In this document: positions 28,225-37,368 of the stretch, piece by piece | How the letters are laid out: every line of letters begins with the position of its first letter | Position numbering within the stretch: position 1 is the stretch's first letter | Assembly (NCBI GenBank): GCA_000526575.1 | Contig: JAGI01000002.1 | Coordinates: forward strand, 3,262,501 to 3,326,500 | Direction: 5' to 3' | From: Clostridium sp. 12(A) | GTDB taxonomy: Bacteria > Bacillota > Clostridia > Lachnospirales > Lachnospiraceae | Length of the DNA: 64,000 bases | Notes under the pieces: generated by a model | Database searches by the model: none | Seen by the model: only the letters and a program-made list of their open reading frames with translations | Told to the model about the DNA's origin: nothing | Translations under genes and position numbers: made by a program

Positions 28225-29079
28225 ATGCCGTTAGTTACTTCAAAAGAGATGTTATATCAGGCCCAAAAGGATCATTATGCAGTGGGTGCTTTTAACGTAG
28301 AAAATATGGAAATGATCATGGCTGTCATAGAAGCCGGGGAGGAGATGCAGTCGCCCGTTATTTTACAGACGACGCCCTCTACCGTAAACTATGCAGACTT
28401 AAATCTTTACTATGCCAGTGTAAAGGCTCGGGCAGACCAGGCCTCCGTTCCCGTTGCTCTTCATTTGGACCATGGCAGCAGCTATGAGCTGGCAATGAAG
28501 GCTTTAAGGGAAGGATATACGTCTATTATGATTGACGGCTCTCATTATTCCCTGGAGAAAAATATTGCGTTGACCAAACGGGTGGCCGACGCATGCCGAC
28601 CTCACCTCATACCGGTGGAAGCAGAGCTTGGACGGGTTGGTGGAAAAGAGGATGATTTAGACGGAGGAAACGGCGGTCTTACCTCGCCGGAGGAAGCGGC
28701 TTATTTTGTGGAAAAGACAGGGATTGATTTCCTGGCGGTTTCCATTGGAACGGCCCATGGCGTTTATAAGGGTGAGCCAAATGTCCGCGTGGATCTCTTA
28801 AAACAGATCAGGAAAAAGGTTTCCATTCCCCTGGTGCTTCACGGGACCTCAGGCGTACCTGATGACGTTGTGCGGGAATGTATTCAGGAAGGCATCAGCA
28901 AGGTGAACTATGCCACTGACCTTCGAATCGCCTATACCAAGGGGGTAAGGCAGATTTTAGAAGGGGATGAGTCCATCATCGACCCTAAGCTCTATGGAAA
29001 ACGGGGAAAAGAGCTGGTTAAGCGTTACGTGGTGGACCGGATTTCTGCCTGCAGGAGCATTGGAAGAGGAAAGCTTTAG
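28225..29079 (+). CDS. Class II ketose-bisphosphate aldolase (fructose/tagatose-bisphosphate type)
   Basis: A 284-residue zinc aldolase that would cleave the bisphosphate produced by the kinase into dihydroxyacetone phosphate and glyceraldehyde 3-phosphate. Visible motifs: AVGAFNVENMEM near residue 18, VALHLDHGSSYE with the zinc and catalytic residues near 80, VEAELGRVGG near 133, AHGVYKG near 179 and LVLHGTSGVPD near 205. The size fits the GatY/KbaY/FbaA class. The start ATG 28225 follows AGGAGAG; a longer frame reaching into the PTS gene lacks one. It is the last gene of the sugar operon. Confidence 0.93.
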   Translation: MPLVTSKEMLYQAQKDHYAVGAFNVENMEMIMAVIEAGEEMQSPVILQTTPSTVNYADLNLYYASVKARADQASVPVALHLDHGSSYELAMKALREGYTSIMIDGSHYSLEKNIALTKRVADACRPHLIPVEAELGRVGGKEDDLDGGNGGLTSPEEAAYFVEKTGIDFLAVSIGTAHGVYKGEPNVRVDLLKQIRKKVSIPLVLHGTSGVPDDVVRECIQEGISKVNYATDLRIAYTKGVRQILEGDESIIDPKLYGKRGKELVKRYVVDRISACRSIGRGKL

Positions 29080-29173
29080 ACGATAAATACATACTTCTGG
29101 TTTTAACCATTCAGTACAGGAATATAATGGTAGTACATAATGGTTTTTGCGGCAATCGCAGTCAGGAGGGTGT

Positions 29174-29728
29174 ATGGTATTACCGGATGGCTTATTGAGC
29201 CAGGGTTTTTTAATACAGAATGCGGAATCAGAGGATTTGAATTCTTATATCAGAGTGAAAAAGGATTGTTGCAAACGATATGTAGACCAGTATTATGGCG
29301 GCTGGGATAACCGGATTCAGACGGTTATCAGCCGGGACAGCTTTTTTAGACTGCTGGAGATCACCTGTTTTTGTAAAATCCTGCACTATGGGAATACGGT
29401 CGGTTTCTTTTCTTATAAAGAGCAGCAGGATGGAATCAGCGAGGTCTCCATACTGTTACTGTCTTCTGCCAGCGGGAATGGGTTGGAGGAATTTTTAATC
29501 AACCATTTGATTACCCGTGGAAGGGAGACAAACAAACCAGTGTATGCGACGGTTTATCAGTCCAGCACTCTTAAGAACCAACTTACAGCGGCGGGATTCC
29601 AGATATATGATAAATCCAGGTCTCATTATCTTATGAGCTTTAATAAGGAGCATGAAAAGGGAACCACTGGCTATATGAACCGGATTTATGGAGGGTCAGA
29701 TTCCAAAATGGTTTCAGAAAGGGAGTAA
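29174..29728 (+). CDS. GNAT-like acetyltransferase, unassigned
   Basis: A 184-residue protein with a GNAT-like layout: a substrate-recognition N-terminus, central strands (KILHYGNTVGFFSYKEQ near residue 70), an acceptor-type segment ISEVSILLLSSASGNGLEEF near 90 and a C-terminal AAGFQIYDKSRSHYLM. The classic QxxGxG/A loop is only weakly kept, so the assignment is moderate. AGGAGG lies 4 nt before ATG 29174, slightly close; an upstream TTG at 29147 is the only alternative. It follows the aldolase gene but has its own start region and ends at a strong terminator. Confidence 0.6.
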   Translation: MVLPDGLLSQGFLIQNAESEDLNSYIRVKKDCCKRYVDQYYGGWDNRIQTVISRDSFFRLLEITCFCKILHYGNTVGFFSYKEQQDGISEVSILLLSSASGNGLEEFLINHLITRGRETNKPVYATVYQSSTLKNQLTAAGFQIYDKSRSHYLMSFNKEHEKGTTGYMNRIYGGSDSKMVSERE

Positions 29729-29761
29729 GGCTGCTGCAAAGGCGTTTTTGCAGCAGCCTTA
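29726..29761 (+). terminator. Bidirectional terminator
   Basis: AAGGCTGCTGCAAA pairs with TTTTGCAGCAGCCTT around GGCGT, between the convergent GNAT-like and dpaB genes. Confidence 0.9.
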
Positions 29762-29769
29762 CTCTTTGT

Positions 29770-30348
29770 TTATTTAAGAACCGGCTGGATCTGTTTTCCT
29801 TCTAAGGCAAGCTCCAGGGTCTCTGGGATCAGCTCTGTATGAGCGATCAGAGAGGTCGGTTTTTTGACCGGATCATCCTGGCCAAAGGGTACGAAATAGA
29901 TGTTTTTTACGTTAAATAATTCACCTACATTTTTAAAATTAATTCCCATGGCATCGTTGGTGGAGATGGAGATGACCAGGGGCTTTGAATTTCTTAAATG
30001 AGCTTTGGCTGCCATAAGGACCGGGGAATCTGTGATTCCGTTTGCCAGTTTGGCAAGTGTGTTGCCGGTACAGGGGGCGATGAGCAGGATATCCAGGTAG
30101 GATTTAGGGCCAATGGGCTCCGCGTCCTCTACCCGAAGAATTGGATCGTGGCCGGTCATGGCGGCTATCTTATCCATGTATTCTCCGGTATCACCGAATC
30201 TTGACTCGGTGAATTGTACATTGGTAGAAAAAATGGGGTAAACATCTGCACCCAATTCCGTAAGAACCTTGACGGAAGTTTCTATTTTATCAAACGTACA
30301 AAAAGAGCCGGTAACGGCCAGGCCCACTTTTAATCCTTTCAGTTTCAT
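29770..30348 (-). CDS. spoVFB: Dipicolinate synthase subunit B
   Basis: A 192-residue flavoprotein-like subunit of dipicolinate synthase, which makes the spore-core compound dipicolinic acid from dihydrodipicolinate in the mother cell. It starts LKVGLAVTGSFCTFDK, a flavoprotein (PF02441) entry with a Cys near residue 17, and has LLIAPCTGNTLAKLANGITD near 88 and FVPFGQDDPVKKP near 152, all typical of SpoVFB. It overlaps the subunit A gene by 4 nt (ATGA), so the two are co-translated. Many cluster I Clostridium species lack this enzyme, so its presence helps place the organism. Confidence 0.96.
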   Translation of the reverse strand: MKLKGLKVGLAVTGSFCTFDKIETSVKVLTELGADVYPIFSTNVQFTESRFGDTGEYMDKIAAMTGHDPILRVEDAEPIGPKSYLDILLIAPCTGNTLAKLANGITDSPVLMAAKAHLRNSKPLVISISTNDAMGINFKNVGELFNVKNIYFVPFGQDDPVKKPTSLIAHTELIPETLELALEGKQIQPVLK

Positions 30349-31193
30349 GTGCCACTCCTTTTAGCAAGACATTTCACAATAGCTTCAAATAAGATTTCAC
30401 CGGAGGTTTCCGGTGCATAGATTCCAGGAAGACCGGGACAAAGCTTTGCCCGGATGCTTTGCTTTTTACAGAACTCAAAATCTACGCCGCCAGGGGCGGA
30501 GGCGATATCAATGATGGTGACCTCCGGATTCATAAGACGGATTAACTCCTCATTCAAAACAAGAGCCGGTATGGTATTGAAAATGAATGAATAGTCCCCT
30601 ATGGTCTGGGACAAATCAGAAAGGGCTGCGGTATCAAGGCCCATGGAGGACGCAAGGGTAAGCTGTGCATCCTTTCGGTCCGTTATGGTAACGGCTGCGT
30701 CAAGCCCCTTTAGCTTTAATGCCAGTGTTCTGGCACACCTGCCAAAGCCTGTGACCAGACAGCGGCTTTTGTGAAGACAGCCGGGACTTTCCCGTAAGGC
30801 CTCTGCAATGGCACCTTCCGCAGTTGCAATGGTATTTTTCACAGTAATCTCTTCTATGTCCATGTAATCAAAGCATTGGATGTTGTTTTCCTTTGCGTAA
30901 GCTTTCACATAATCCGGGATAGCGCCCCCAAACAGGATATGGTCCGGGGTAAGCAGGCTTAGAATGTTTCCAATGCCTAAGTCCTCCATTTTATTAATAG
31001 AAAACAGATTTAATTTATCCCTGGTAAATGGAATCGGACAGAGTATGATCTGACTGCTTTTTATGGCCTCCTCAATGGAAATGGATAAATCTCCATCCTC
31101 ATAATGAACTGTTACCGGAAAGCCGTTTTTGGTAAGAATGCGGCTTAAATAAAGCTGTCTTAGATCGCCGCCTAAAAGAAGAAATTTATGCAT
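30345..31193 (-). CDS. spoVFA: Dipicolinate synthase subunit A
   Basis: A 282-residue NAD(P)-binding subunit of dipicolinate synthase. Visible are HKFLLLGGDLRQLYLSRIL at the start, AEGAIAEAL near residue 121, the Rossmann motif CLVTGFGRCARTLALKL near 143, and IIDIASAPGGVDFEF near 222 with the C-terminal CPGLPGIYAPETSGEI. Length and motif order fit SpoVFA. AAGGAGTGATG precedes the ATG. The gene is divergent from a dapA gene whose product supplies the precursor of its substrate. Expression would be expected in the mother cell late in sporulation. Confidence 0.96.
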   Translation of the reverse strand: MHKFLLLGGDLRQLYLSRILTKNGFPVTVHYEDGDLSISIEEAIKSSQIILCPIPFTRDKLNLFSINKMEDLGIGNILSLLTPDHILFGGAIPDYVKAYAKENNIQCFDYMDIEEITVKNTIATAEGAIAEALRESPGCLHKSRCLVTGFGRCARTLALKLKGLDAAVTITDRKDAQLTLASSMGLDTAALSDLSQTIGDYSFIFNTIPALVLNEELIRLMNPEVTIIDIASAPGGVDFEFCKKQSIRAKLCPGLPGIYAPETSGEILFEAIVKCLAKRSGT

Positions 31194-31267
31194 ACGGTCA
31201 TCACTCCTTATAATGGTTTATATGATAGAATTTTTGTTTTGTGTATGGTACCAATAGGGGGTGTTTG

Positions 31268-31286
31268 TCATACTTTTCTAGTATGA
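31268..31286. promoter_or_regulatory. Inverted repeat between spoVFA and dapA
   Basis: TCATACT-TTTCT-AGTATGA has perfect 7-bp arms and lies in the 113-nt divergent gap, about 20-40 nt before the dapA start. It may be a regulator site; no known sigma-K or lysine-riboswitch element is recognised. Confidence 0.35.
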
Positions 31287-31306
31287 ACCTCTAATTTTGG
31301 GAATGG

Positions 31307-32212
31307 ATGTCTATGAAAAATGCAATGTTTAAAGGCTCTGGAGCAGCGATCGTTACTCCAATGGATGAGCACGGAAACCTGGATTTAAAGGCAACAGAAA
31401 AATTATTGAAGTTTCAGCTGGAGCATGGCACCGATGCCATCATCGTCAATGGAACCACAGGGGAATCCTCAACGCTTGAGGAAAAGGAAAAACTGGAGCT
31501 GCTGGAATTTACGGTTCATTATGTAAATCATAGAGTTCCGATTATTATGGGAACCGGAAGCAACTGTACCTCCCATGCGGTGCGAATGTCAAGAAAGGCC
31601 CAGGCCCTTGGGGCAAATGGGCTGTTAGTTGTGACGCCGTACTACAACAAGGCGTCTCAGCAAGGGCTTGTGGAGCATTATAACACAATCGCAGACAGTG
31701 TGGATATACCCATTATTATTTACAATGTTCCTACGAGAACCGGGGTCAATGTGGAACCTGAGACCTATTTAAAGCTATCGGAGCACCCCAATATTAAGGC
31801 GACCAAGGAAGCTAATTTAAGCATCTCCCATGTTGCCAAGGTAGCCGCCCTTTGCGGCGGCAGACTGGATATCTACTCTGGAAATGACGATCTCACCCTT
31901 CCGATTATGGCTCTTGGGGGAAAGGGAGTCATCTCAGTACTGGCAAATATCATGCCCTTTGAGGTGCACATGCTATGCCAGCATTTCTTAGACGGTGAGA
32001 TAGAAAAAAGCAAGGATATGCAGCTGGAGCTCTTAAAAATCATGAATGCCATGTTTATGGATGTAAACCCCATTCCGGTCAAGACGGCAGCAGCCATGCT
32101 GGGACTTTGCGGGGAGAATTTCAGGCTTCCTCTTACAAAGCTAGAGCCGGAGAAGAAAAAGAAGTTAAGAGAGATTATGGAATCTTATTTTGTTCAGTTA
32201 AGAGAAATTTAA
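31307..32212 (+). CDS. dapA: 4-hydroxy-tetrahydrodipicolinate synthase
   Basis: A 301-residue Schiff-base aldolase joining pyruvate and aspartate semialdehyde, at the branch to lysine, meso-diaminopimelate and dipicolinate. It shows GSGAAIVTPMD near residue 10, NGTTGESSTLE near 46, the catalytic Tyr in IIYNVPTRTGVNVEP near 138 and the Schiff-base Lys in IKATKEANL near 167. Two close in-frame ATGs (31307 and 31313) have weak ribosome binding sites; the first is given. Its position back-to-back with spoVFAB suggests a copy that feeds dipicolinate synthesis. Confidence 0.94.
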   Translation: MSMKNAMFKGSGAAIVTPMDEHGNLDLKATEKLLKFQLEHGTDAIIVNGTTGESSTLEEKEKLELLEFTVHYVNHRVPIIMGTGSNCTSHAVRMSRKAQALGANGLLVVTPYYNKASQQGLVEHYNTIADSVDIPIIIYNVPTRTGVNVEPETYLKLSEHPNIKATKEANLSISHVAKVAALCGGRLDIYSGNDDLTLPIMALGGKGVISVLANIMPFEVHMLCQHFLDGEIEKSKDMQLELLKIMNAMFMDVNPIPVKTAAAMLGLCGENFRLPLTKLEPEKKKKLREIMESYFVQLREI

Positions 32213-32339
32213 GGTCATCTGGTGTGGCTGGAGAAACCGGGAGAAGAAAGGCTCCCGGTTCTCCGGTTCCTGCCGGAAAGAGTTGCATTTTTCCTGTTCC
32301 TGTATGATAATATGAAATAAAAAAGAAAAGGGGACAGGA

Positions 32340-33248
32340 ATGAAAATAATCGACAGTCACGTTCATCTGGTACAATACATCGCCGGGACAGGATCCGGGG
32401 GAGAGCTTCGTTCCATAGGCAATGGCGATGCCATCTATGCAAGCGGTGAGATCGTTCCCCAGATGATTCCACCTATGTTTGGCGGAGAGCAGGTAACCCC
32501 GGAACAGATTCTTGCCATTATGGATGAGAATGAGGTGGAAAAGGCCGTTCTTTTACAGGGGAATTACTACGGTTTTCAGAATATATACACCCATGAAGCG
32601 GTAAAACGGTATCCTGACCGTTTTGCAGGCGCTGCCTCCTATGATCCGTATTCCCGGAATAAGGACAAAATCTGTAAGCATTTGTTTGAAGAACTTGGGT
32701 TTGGAATCGTGAAGTTTGAGGTGAGCACAGGCTCCGGCCTTATGAGCAATCATCACACCCTGCCTCTTGACGGGGAGCTCATGGAGGAGGCCTATTCCTA
32801 TGCAGATGACAAGGGACTGGTATTCGTCATTGATATTGGAAAATGCGGAAGTGAAAGCTGGCAGGTGGAGGCCCTTCGGAGAGCCATTTTAAACCATCCT
32901 AACATGAAGTTTGTGGTCTGCCACCTTCTTGCAGTCTCCACAAAGGACGTGGACAAGTTAAAATGGGGTCTTGAGCTCTTAAAGCTTCCCAATGTTTGGT
33001 TTGACCTTGCGGCCCTTCCTCATATCTGCGGCCCGGATACTTATCCTTATGAGAACGCCAGAAGGTCGGTTCAGATTGGAAAAGAGATTGTTGGTGCTGA
33101 TCGTATGATGTTTGGAACAGATATCCCTTCTGTGCTTAAGAAGGATACTTATAAGAATTATGTAAACTTTCTCATGGAAAGTGATGTGCTGACGGAGCAG
33201 GAAAAACAGATGGTGTTTTATGATACTGCCAATAAGGTATTCTTTTAA
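32340..33248 (+). CDS. Amidohydrolase-family protein (Amidohydro_2)
   Basis: A 302-residue TIM-barrel metal hydrolase or decarboxylase of PF04909. It starts MKIIDSHVHLVQ with the HxH metal motif near residue 7, has FVVCHLLAVSTKD near 190 and ends in MFGTDIPS near 260 with the metal-site Asp. Members hydrolyse or decarboxylate small ring or carboxylate substrates; the substrate here is unknown. AAAGGGGACAGG precedes the ATG. It follows dapA by 127 nt and is closed by a terminator. Confidence 0.85.
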   Translation: MKIIDSHVHLVQYIAGTGSGGELRSIGNGDAIYASGEIVPQMIPPMFGGEQVTPEQILAIMDENEVEKAVLLQGNYYGFQNIYTHEAVKRYPDRFAGAASYDPYSRNKDKICKHLFEELGFGIVKFEVSTGSGLMSNHHTLPLDGELMEEAYSYADDKGLVFVIDIGKCGSESWQVEALRRAILNHPNMKFVVCHLLAVSTKDVDKLKWGLELLKLPNVWFDLAALPHICGPDTYPYENARRSVQIGKEIVGADRMMFGTDIPSVLKKDTYKNYVNFLMESDVLTEQEKQMVFYDTANKVFF

Positions 33249-33273
33249 ATGACAACTTAAGATTATTAACGGT

Positions 33274-33323
33274 AAATTGCTTAATATTTCCAAATAAAAC
33301 GGAAAATATTAGGCAATTTCTTT
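33274..33323 (+). terminator. Rho-independent terminator
   Basis: AAATTGCTTAATATTTCC pairs with GGAAAATATTAGGCAATTT around an A-rich loop and is followed by TCTTTG. Confidence 0.75.
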
Positions 33324-33379
33324 GTCTTGCGGTCTTTTGCGCCTCATGCTATATTTATAAAAACTGGGAGAGGTGGTAA

Positions 33380-35401
33380 ATGCCTATGAAAAAGAGACTC
33401 AAAACACACATTTTTACCAAAATGCTTCTTGGAATTTCGGTTCCCGTCATACTTATTTTTGTTCTGTCCGGCATCATAATCGCTGACCGGGTGGGAAAGA
33501 GCATGGAAGCCCAGTCTTTTGAGACACTGGACGCGGCATCCTTGGCAGCTGCCAATCAGGTGGAATCCTTTTTAAGCTATTACATGGCTGAGATGAAAAG
33601 CGCCTCCGCCAGCCAGCAGGCTGAGGAATACTTATTAAAGGCCACTGGAGATGTTAGAATGCCGGATAGTGAGGGCTATCCTCAGATGAGAGCCACCCTT
33701 GATAAGATTCAGGCCGCAGATAAGGAGAATATTCTGGCTGCCTGGATCGCAGATGTAGATTTAAGCCAGGTCACCCAGTCCGACGATTTTACATCAGCAG
33801 ACGGTTGGGATATTACATCAAGACCCTGGTTTAAGGCTACGAAGATGGACCAGCCGGTTCTTACAGAGCCTTACATAGATGCCAGTACGGGGCTTACCAT
33901 CATATCAGCAGTCAGCGGTGTATTTAAACAGGGCTCAAAAGAAGCATTAGGAGTGATGGGACTTGACATTCAGCTTGCTCACCTAAATGATATTATGGCC
34001 TCCTATAAGGTTGGAACGAAAGGGTCTGTCATACTTACCACAGAAAGCGGGCTCATTGTTTATCACCCAAATAAAGATTTGATTCAGAAAAACATTTCAG
34101 AAATTGATATCTCCCAAAATATTAAGGACGCCTTTGCAAAGAAGGAAATCGGTAACTTTAACTATACCATGGATCAGGTGTCCTATTCCGGTTCTATTAA
34201 AAATGCAGGCAATACAGGCTGGATTGTGCTTTCAAACATTCCAAGGTCAGAGCTTCTTTCCCAGAGAAATGAATTAATCACAGCCGTGGGCATTGTTTTT
34301 GTTTTATCTGCCCTTGTTTTAGTTTCTCTCATCTTCCTGGTGGCAAAAGGCATCTCAAGACCCCTTGGTAAGCTGTCAGCGGCGGCAGAGAAGATTGCAA
34401 ATGGTGATCTTGATGTGGAAGTAAACGTAAAAAGCAACGATGAAATCGGTCTGGTGGCGGAATCCCTTTCCAATACCTCCGGTCAGCTTAAAAATTATGT
34501 AAACTATATCAATGAAATATCCTCTGTCCTGGATCAGATTGCAGAACGAAATCTTGTATTTCAGCTTCAATATGATTACAAGGGGGATTTTGAAAAGATT
34601 AAAAACTCCATGTTAAAGATCAGAAGCACCCTGACAAGAACCATGGAACAGATTACCGTAACTTCAGATCAGGTGGCCTATGGCTCTCAAAATATTTCAG
34701 AAAGCTCAAAATCACTGGCAGACGGTGCCTCCCAGCAGGCCGCCTCTGTAGAAGAGCTGGCCTCTACCATCAATGAGATTTCTATGAAGATTGAGGAAAA
34801 TGCCAGGGATTCTGCCGGAGCCAATGAACAGGCTATGGAGGCAGCAGGAGAGCTTGAGATCAGCAATCAGCATATGGAAGAGCTGGTTCATGCCATGTCT
34901 GATATCACGGAAAGCTCCAACGAGATCAGCAGGATTATTAAGGACATTGAAGGAATTGCATTCCAGACCAATATTCTGGCACTGAATGCAGCCGTAGAGG
35001 CCGCCAGGGCAGGAGAGGCAGGAAAGGGCTTTGCCGTTGTGGCAGACGAGGTAAGAAACCTAGCCTCCAGAAGTGCTTCCGCAGCCAAGGACACGGCTGA
35101 TTTGATTGACGGTGCCATCCGAGCGGTTTTAAAAGGCACCACGCTTGCCGACCAGGCGGCAAAGTCGGTTACCAGTGCAGTGGATACCACCCGTCAGGTT
35201 ACTGATATGATTGGCAGGATATCCCAGGCGTCGGTAGAGCAGTCTGAAGCCATCCGCCAGGTTACCATCGGCGTGGACCAGATCTCCGGTGTGGTTCAAA
35301 CAAACTCTGCCAATGCAGAGGAAGGAGCCGCAGCCAGCGAGGACCTTTATGGACATGCCAGCAGGTTAAAGGAACTGGTCAATGAATTTAAGGTAAATTA
35401 A
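33380..35401 (+). CDS. Methyl-accepting chemotaxis protein with dCache-type sensor
   Basis: A 673-residue chemoreceptor. A membrane segment at about 16-35 is followed by an outside dCache-like sensor (about 40-290; [13 protein letters not shown] and [15 protein letters not shown] are typical), a second membrane segment at about 294-316, a HAMP linker and the helical signalling domain. The hairpin tip reads [20 protein letters not shown], then [20 protein letters not shown]. The C-terminus ends [10 protein letters not shown] without a CheR/CheB docking pentapeptide. GAGAGGTGG precedes the first of two close ATGs. It is a single gene; its ligand is probably a small organic molecule. Confidence 0.95.
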   Translation: MPMKKRLKTHIFTKMLLGISVPVILIFVLSGIIIADRVGKSMEAQSFETLDAASLAAANQVESFLSYYMAEMKSASASQQAEEYLLKATGDVRMPDSEGYPQMRATLDKIQAADKENILAAWIADVDLSQVTQSDDFTSADGWDITSRPWFKATKMDQPVLTEPYIDASTGLTIISAVSGVFKQGSKEALGVMGLDIQLAHLNDIMASYKVGTKGSVILTTESGLIVYHPNKDLIQKNISEIDISQNIKDAFAKKEIGNFNYTMDQVSYSGSIKNAGNTGWIVLSNIPRSELLSQRNELITAVGIVFVLSALVLVSLIFLVAKGISRPLGKLSAAAEKIANGDLDVEVNVKSNDEIGLVAESLSNTSGQLKNYVNYINEISSVLDQIAERNLVFQLQYDYKGDFEKIKNSMLKIRSTLTRTMEQITVTSDQVAYGSQNISESSKSLADGASQQAASVEELASTINEISMKIEENARDSAGANEQAMEAAGELEISNQHMEELVHAMSDITESSNEISRIIKDIEGIAFQTNILALNAAVEAARAGEAGKGFAVVADEVRNLASRSASAAKDTADLIDGAIRAVLKGTTLADQAAKSVTSAVDTTRQVTDMIGRISQASVEQSEAIRQVTIGVDQISGVVQTNSANAEEGAAASEDLYGHASRLKELVNEFKVN

Positions 35402-35404
35402 CAA

Positions 35405-35445
35405 AAAGATGCCTGGCAGGGAGTTCCTGCCAGGCATCTTTTGCT
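35405..35445 (+). terminator. Bidirectional terminator
   Basis: AAGATGCCTGGCAGG pairs with CCTGCCAGGCATCTT around GAGTT, between the convergent chemoreceptor and HPr-like genes. Confidence 0.9.
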
Positions 35446-35457
35446 TGATTATGTACG

Positions 35458-35700
35458 TTATGCAATTTTTTCTTCCAATAGAAAATCTGACAGGGATTCC
35501 AGAATATCTTCATGCTCATTGCTGTAAATGATCAACTCTAGATCCGGATTCGGACAGATTGTCATGATACCAAGAATGGACTTCGCATCAACTAAGATGC
35601 TTCCTTTGCATAAATCCACGTCATAATCGTACTTGGTCACTGTTCTGACAAAGGTGGTAATTTCATCAATGTTGTTAATTCGGATAGGGTACTTTTTCAT
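35458..35700 (-). CDS. HPr-like protein lacking the active histidine
   Basis: An 80-residue protein with the fold pattern of HPr: KYDYDVDLCKGSILVDAKSI then LGIMTI matches HPr residues 30-50 including the regulatory-serine region (KSILG). The HARPA segment with the phosphorylated His15 is replaced by INNIDEITTFV. The protein thus cannot carry phosphate to PTS enzymes; it could be a regulator of the Crh kind or have an unrelated role. A ribosome binding site (GAGGTGAAGCG) lies before the ATG. It stands alone, divergent from the AraC-type gene. Confidence 0.75.
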   Translation of the reverse strand: MKKYPIRINNIDEITTFVRTVTKYDYDVDLCKGSILVDAKSILGIMTICPNPDLELIIYSNEHEDILESLSDFLLEEKIA

Positions 35701-35887
35701 ATCGCTTCACCTCATAAAAATAATACTGGTTACATATACCTGTTGTTTTGCCATGATTATATGACAAAATGTGACATTATAATATGTCTAAATTTGTATA
35801 AAAACCGTCTTTTCTTGCAAATCTATGAAGATTGGTGTTATAATGGCGTGGGGGAAGGGCATGTGAATCTGTTGTTTGGAGGGGAAA

Positions 35888-36838
35888 ATGAAGAAGGAAC
35901 TTCTGAAACGTCTAAGGAATTCATCGCATGCAACTTCAATTATGGAACATTATCATAATAATTTAGAAGATAACGTGGTGGATAAGAATATAGTAATCAG
36001 GCCGGGTAAGCTGATGGATATGTGCTGTCAGCCATGTCACGTTGCTTTACCGGATCACAGTCACAATTTTGTAGAATTAATCTATATGTACAGCGGTAAG
36101 ACGGTTCACATCATAAACGGCACACGAAGGCTTTTACTGGAAGCCAACGACTTACTGCTGTTAAGAGAAGGAACCAGTCATGCCGTGGAACCAGCAGCAG
36201 AAGAGGATCTGGCCATCCACTTCTTTTTAATGCCGGAATTTTTCAGCCATCCTGCGTTTATGGGAGAATGCGGAGATGTGCTGCATCGTTTCATCGGCAC
36301 CCAGGCCAGGGGAAGAGAGCCTGTGGCAGATTATCTGCATTTTCATCTGCGAGAAATGCTTCCGGCCAAAAATTTACTGGAAAATATGATCTGGTCTCAT
36401 GCAGAAGAAAAAGAGGGCAGACAGGAAATCAATCAGGCGACCATGGGCATACTGATCATGGAGCTTCTTCATGATGCAGATAAAGTGGAATCCCACGACA
36501 TGCTGCAGTATGAGGAGCAGATCGTTCTGACTGCATACAAATATTTAGAAACAAATTACTCATGTGCCACTCTGGAAGAGTTTTCTTCCCTTTCCATGCA
36601 GCCGTCTTATTATGTCAGCCGTCTCTTTAAGCGGTATTATAAGATGACCTTTACGGAGTGCCTTCAGCTCATCAGGCTTAACCGTGCAGCCGGTTATCTT
36701 TCTTCCACCACAAAGCCGGTGGAGGAGATTATCGTGGAAATTGGCTATGAAAACAGCAGTTATTTTCATCGTTTGTTTAAACAAAGATATGGAATTACAC
36801 CAAAACAGTACCGTGACAGTTCCAGAGGCAAATTCTGA
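35888..36838 (+). CDS. AraC-family regulator with cupin sensor domain
   Basis: A 316-residue regulator. An N-terminal cupin-like domain (about 45-140; LPDHSHNFVELIYMYSG) would sense a sugar or other small ligand. Two C-terminal helix-turn-helix units (about 215-312) end in the AraC signature IGYENSSYFHRLFKQRYG and P-KQYR. GGAGGGG sits before ATG 35888; an upstream in-frame TTG at 35876 is part of that site. No target genes are adjacent, since the following genes look like housekeeping functions. Confidence 0.9.
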   Translation: MKKELLKRLRNSSHATSIMEHYHNNLEDNVVDKNIVIRPGKLMDMCCQPCHVALPDHSHNFVELIYMYSGKTVHIINGTRRLLLEANDLLLLREGTSHAVEPAAEEDLAIHFFLMPEFFSHPAFMGECGDVLHRFIGTQARGREPVADYLHFHLREMLPAKNLLENMIWSHAEEKEGRQEINQATMGILIMELLHDADKVESHDMLQYEEQIVLTAYKYLETNYSCATLEEFSSLSMQPSYYVSRLFKRYYKMTFTECLQLIRLNRAAGYLSSTTKPVEEIIVEIGYENSSYFHRLFKQRYGITPKQYRDSSRGKF

Positions 36839-36938
36839 AATTTCTGAAAAGATTATGAAATCTGCCGGAGTAACATTGACTTTCCTATCATAGGTTATTA
36901 TAGTTAAGTCAAAATGAAAAAGGGGCGAGGAACATAGG

Positions 36939-37343
36939 ATGAGTCAGTTTCGGGAACGTTTTTCAAGATTTATGATCGGCAGATATGGGGCTGATAAGCT
37001 TAGCCGGTTTCTGATCGGTTTTACATTTGCCCTTATTGTTGCCGGTATTTTTATTCGCAGCTACTGGGTTGATATCGCAGCGCTTTTTCTTATGATGCTG
37101 TCTTATTTCCGCATGTTTTCCAGGAATATTGGAAAACGCTTTGAGGAGAACCAGAAGTTCGAACGTATTTCTTTCCGGGTAACGGAATTTTTTAAGAAGT
37201 GGCGTTTTAAGTTTCAGCAGATGAGGCAATACCATATTTATAAATGCCCAAGCTGTGGACAAAAGATCAGAATACCAAGAGGAAAAGGGAAGGTGAGCGT
37301 TCACTGTCCCAAGTGCAGTACTGATTTTATAAAGAAAAGCTAG
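36939..37343 (+). CDS. Small membrane protein with C-terminal zinc ribbon
   Basis: A 134-residue protein. One or two membrane segments at about residues 23-60 (FLIGFTFALIVAGIFI) are followed by a basic linker and a zinc ribbon: YKCPSCGQKIRIPRGKGK followed by HCPKCSTDF (four Cys). The ribbon resembles the MJ0042/zinc-ribbon type. Homologues of this layout are common in Lachnospiraceae without known function. GAGGAAC precedes the ATG; the next gene follows after 25 nt, so it is probably part of an operon with the DUF2156 and GNAT genes. Confidence 0.7.
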   Translation: MSQFRERFSRFMIGRYGADKLSRFLIGFTFALIVAGIFIRSYWVDIAALFLMMLSYFRMFSRNIGKRFEENQKFERISFRVTEFFKKWRFKFQQMRQYHIYKCPSCGQKIRIPRGKGKVSVHCPKCSTDFIKKS

Positions 37344-37368
37344 ATATATATTTTAGAAGGGAACTAAT

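Noticed and set aside
35743..35958. 71-codon plus-strand frame before the AraC-type gene
   Set aside because: It overlaps the start of the real gene, lacks a ribosome binding site and reads through promoter-like sequence.
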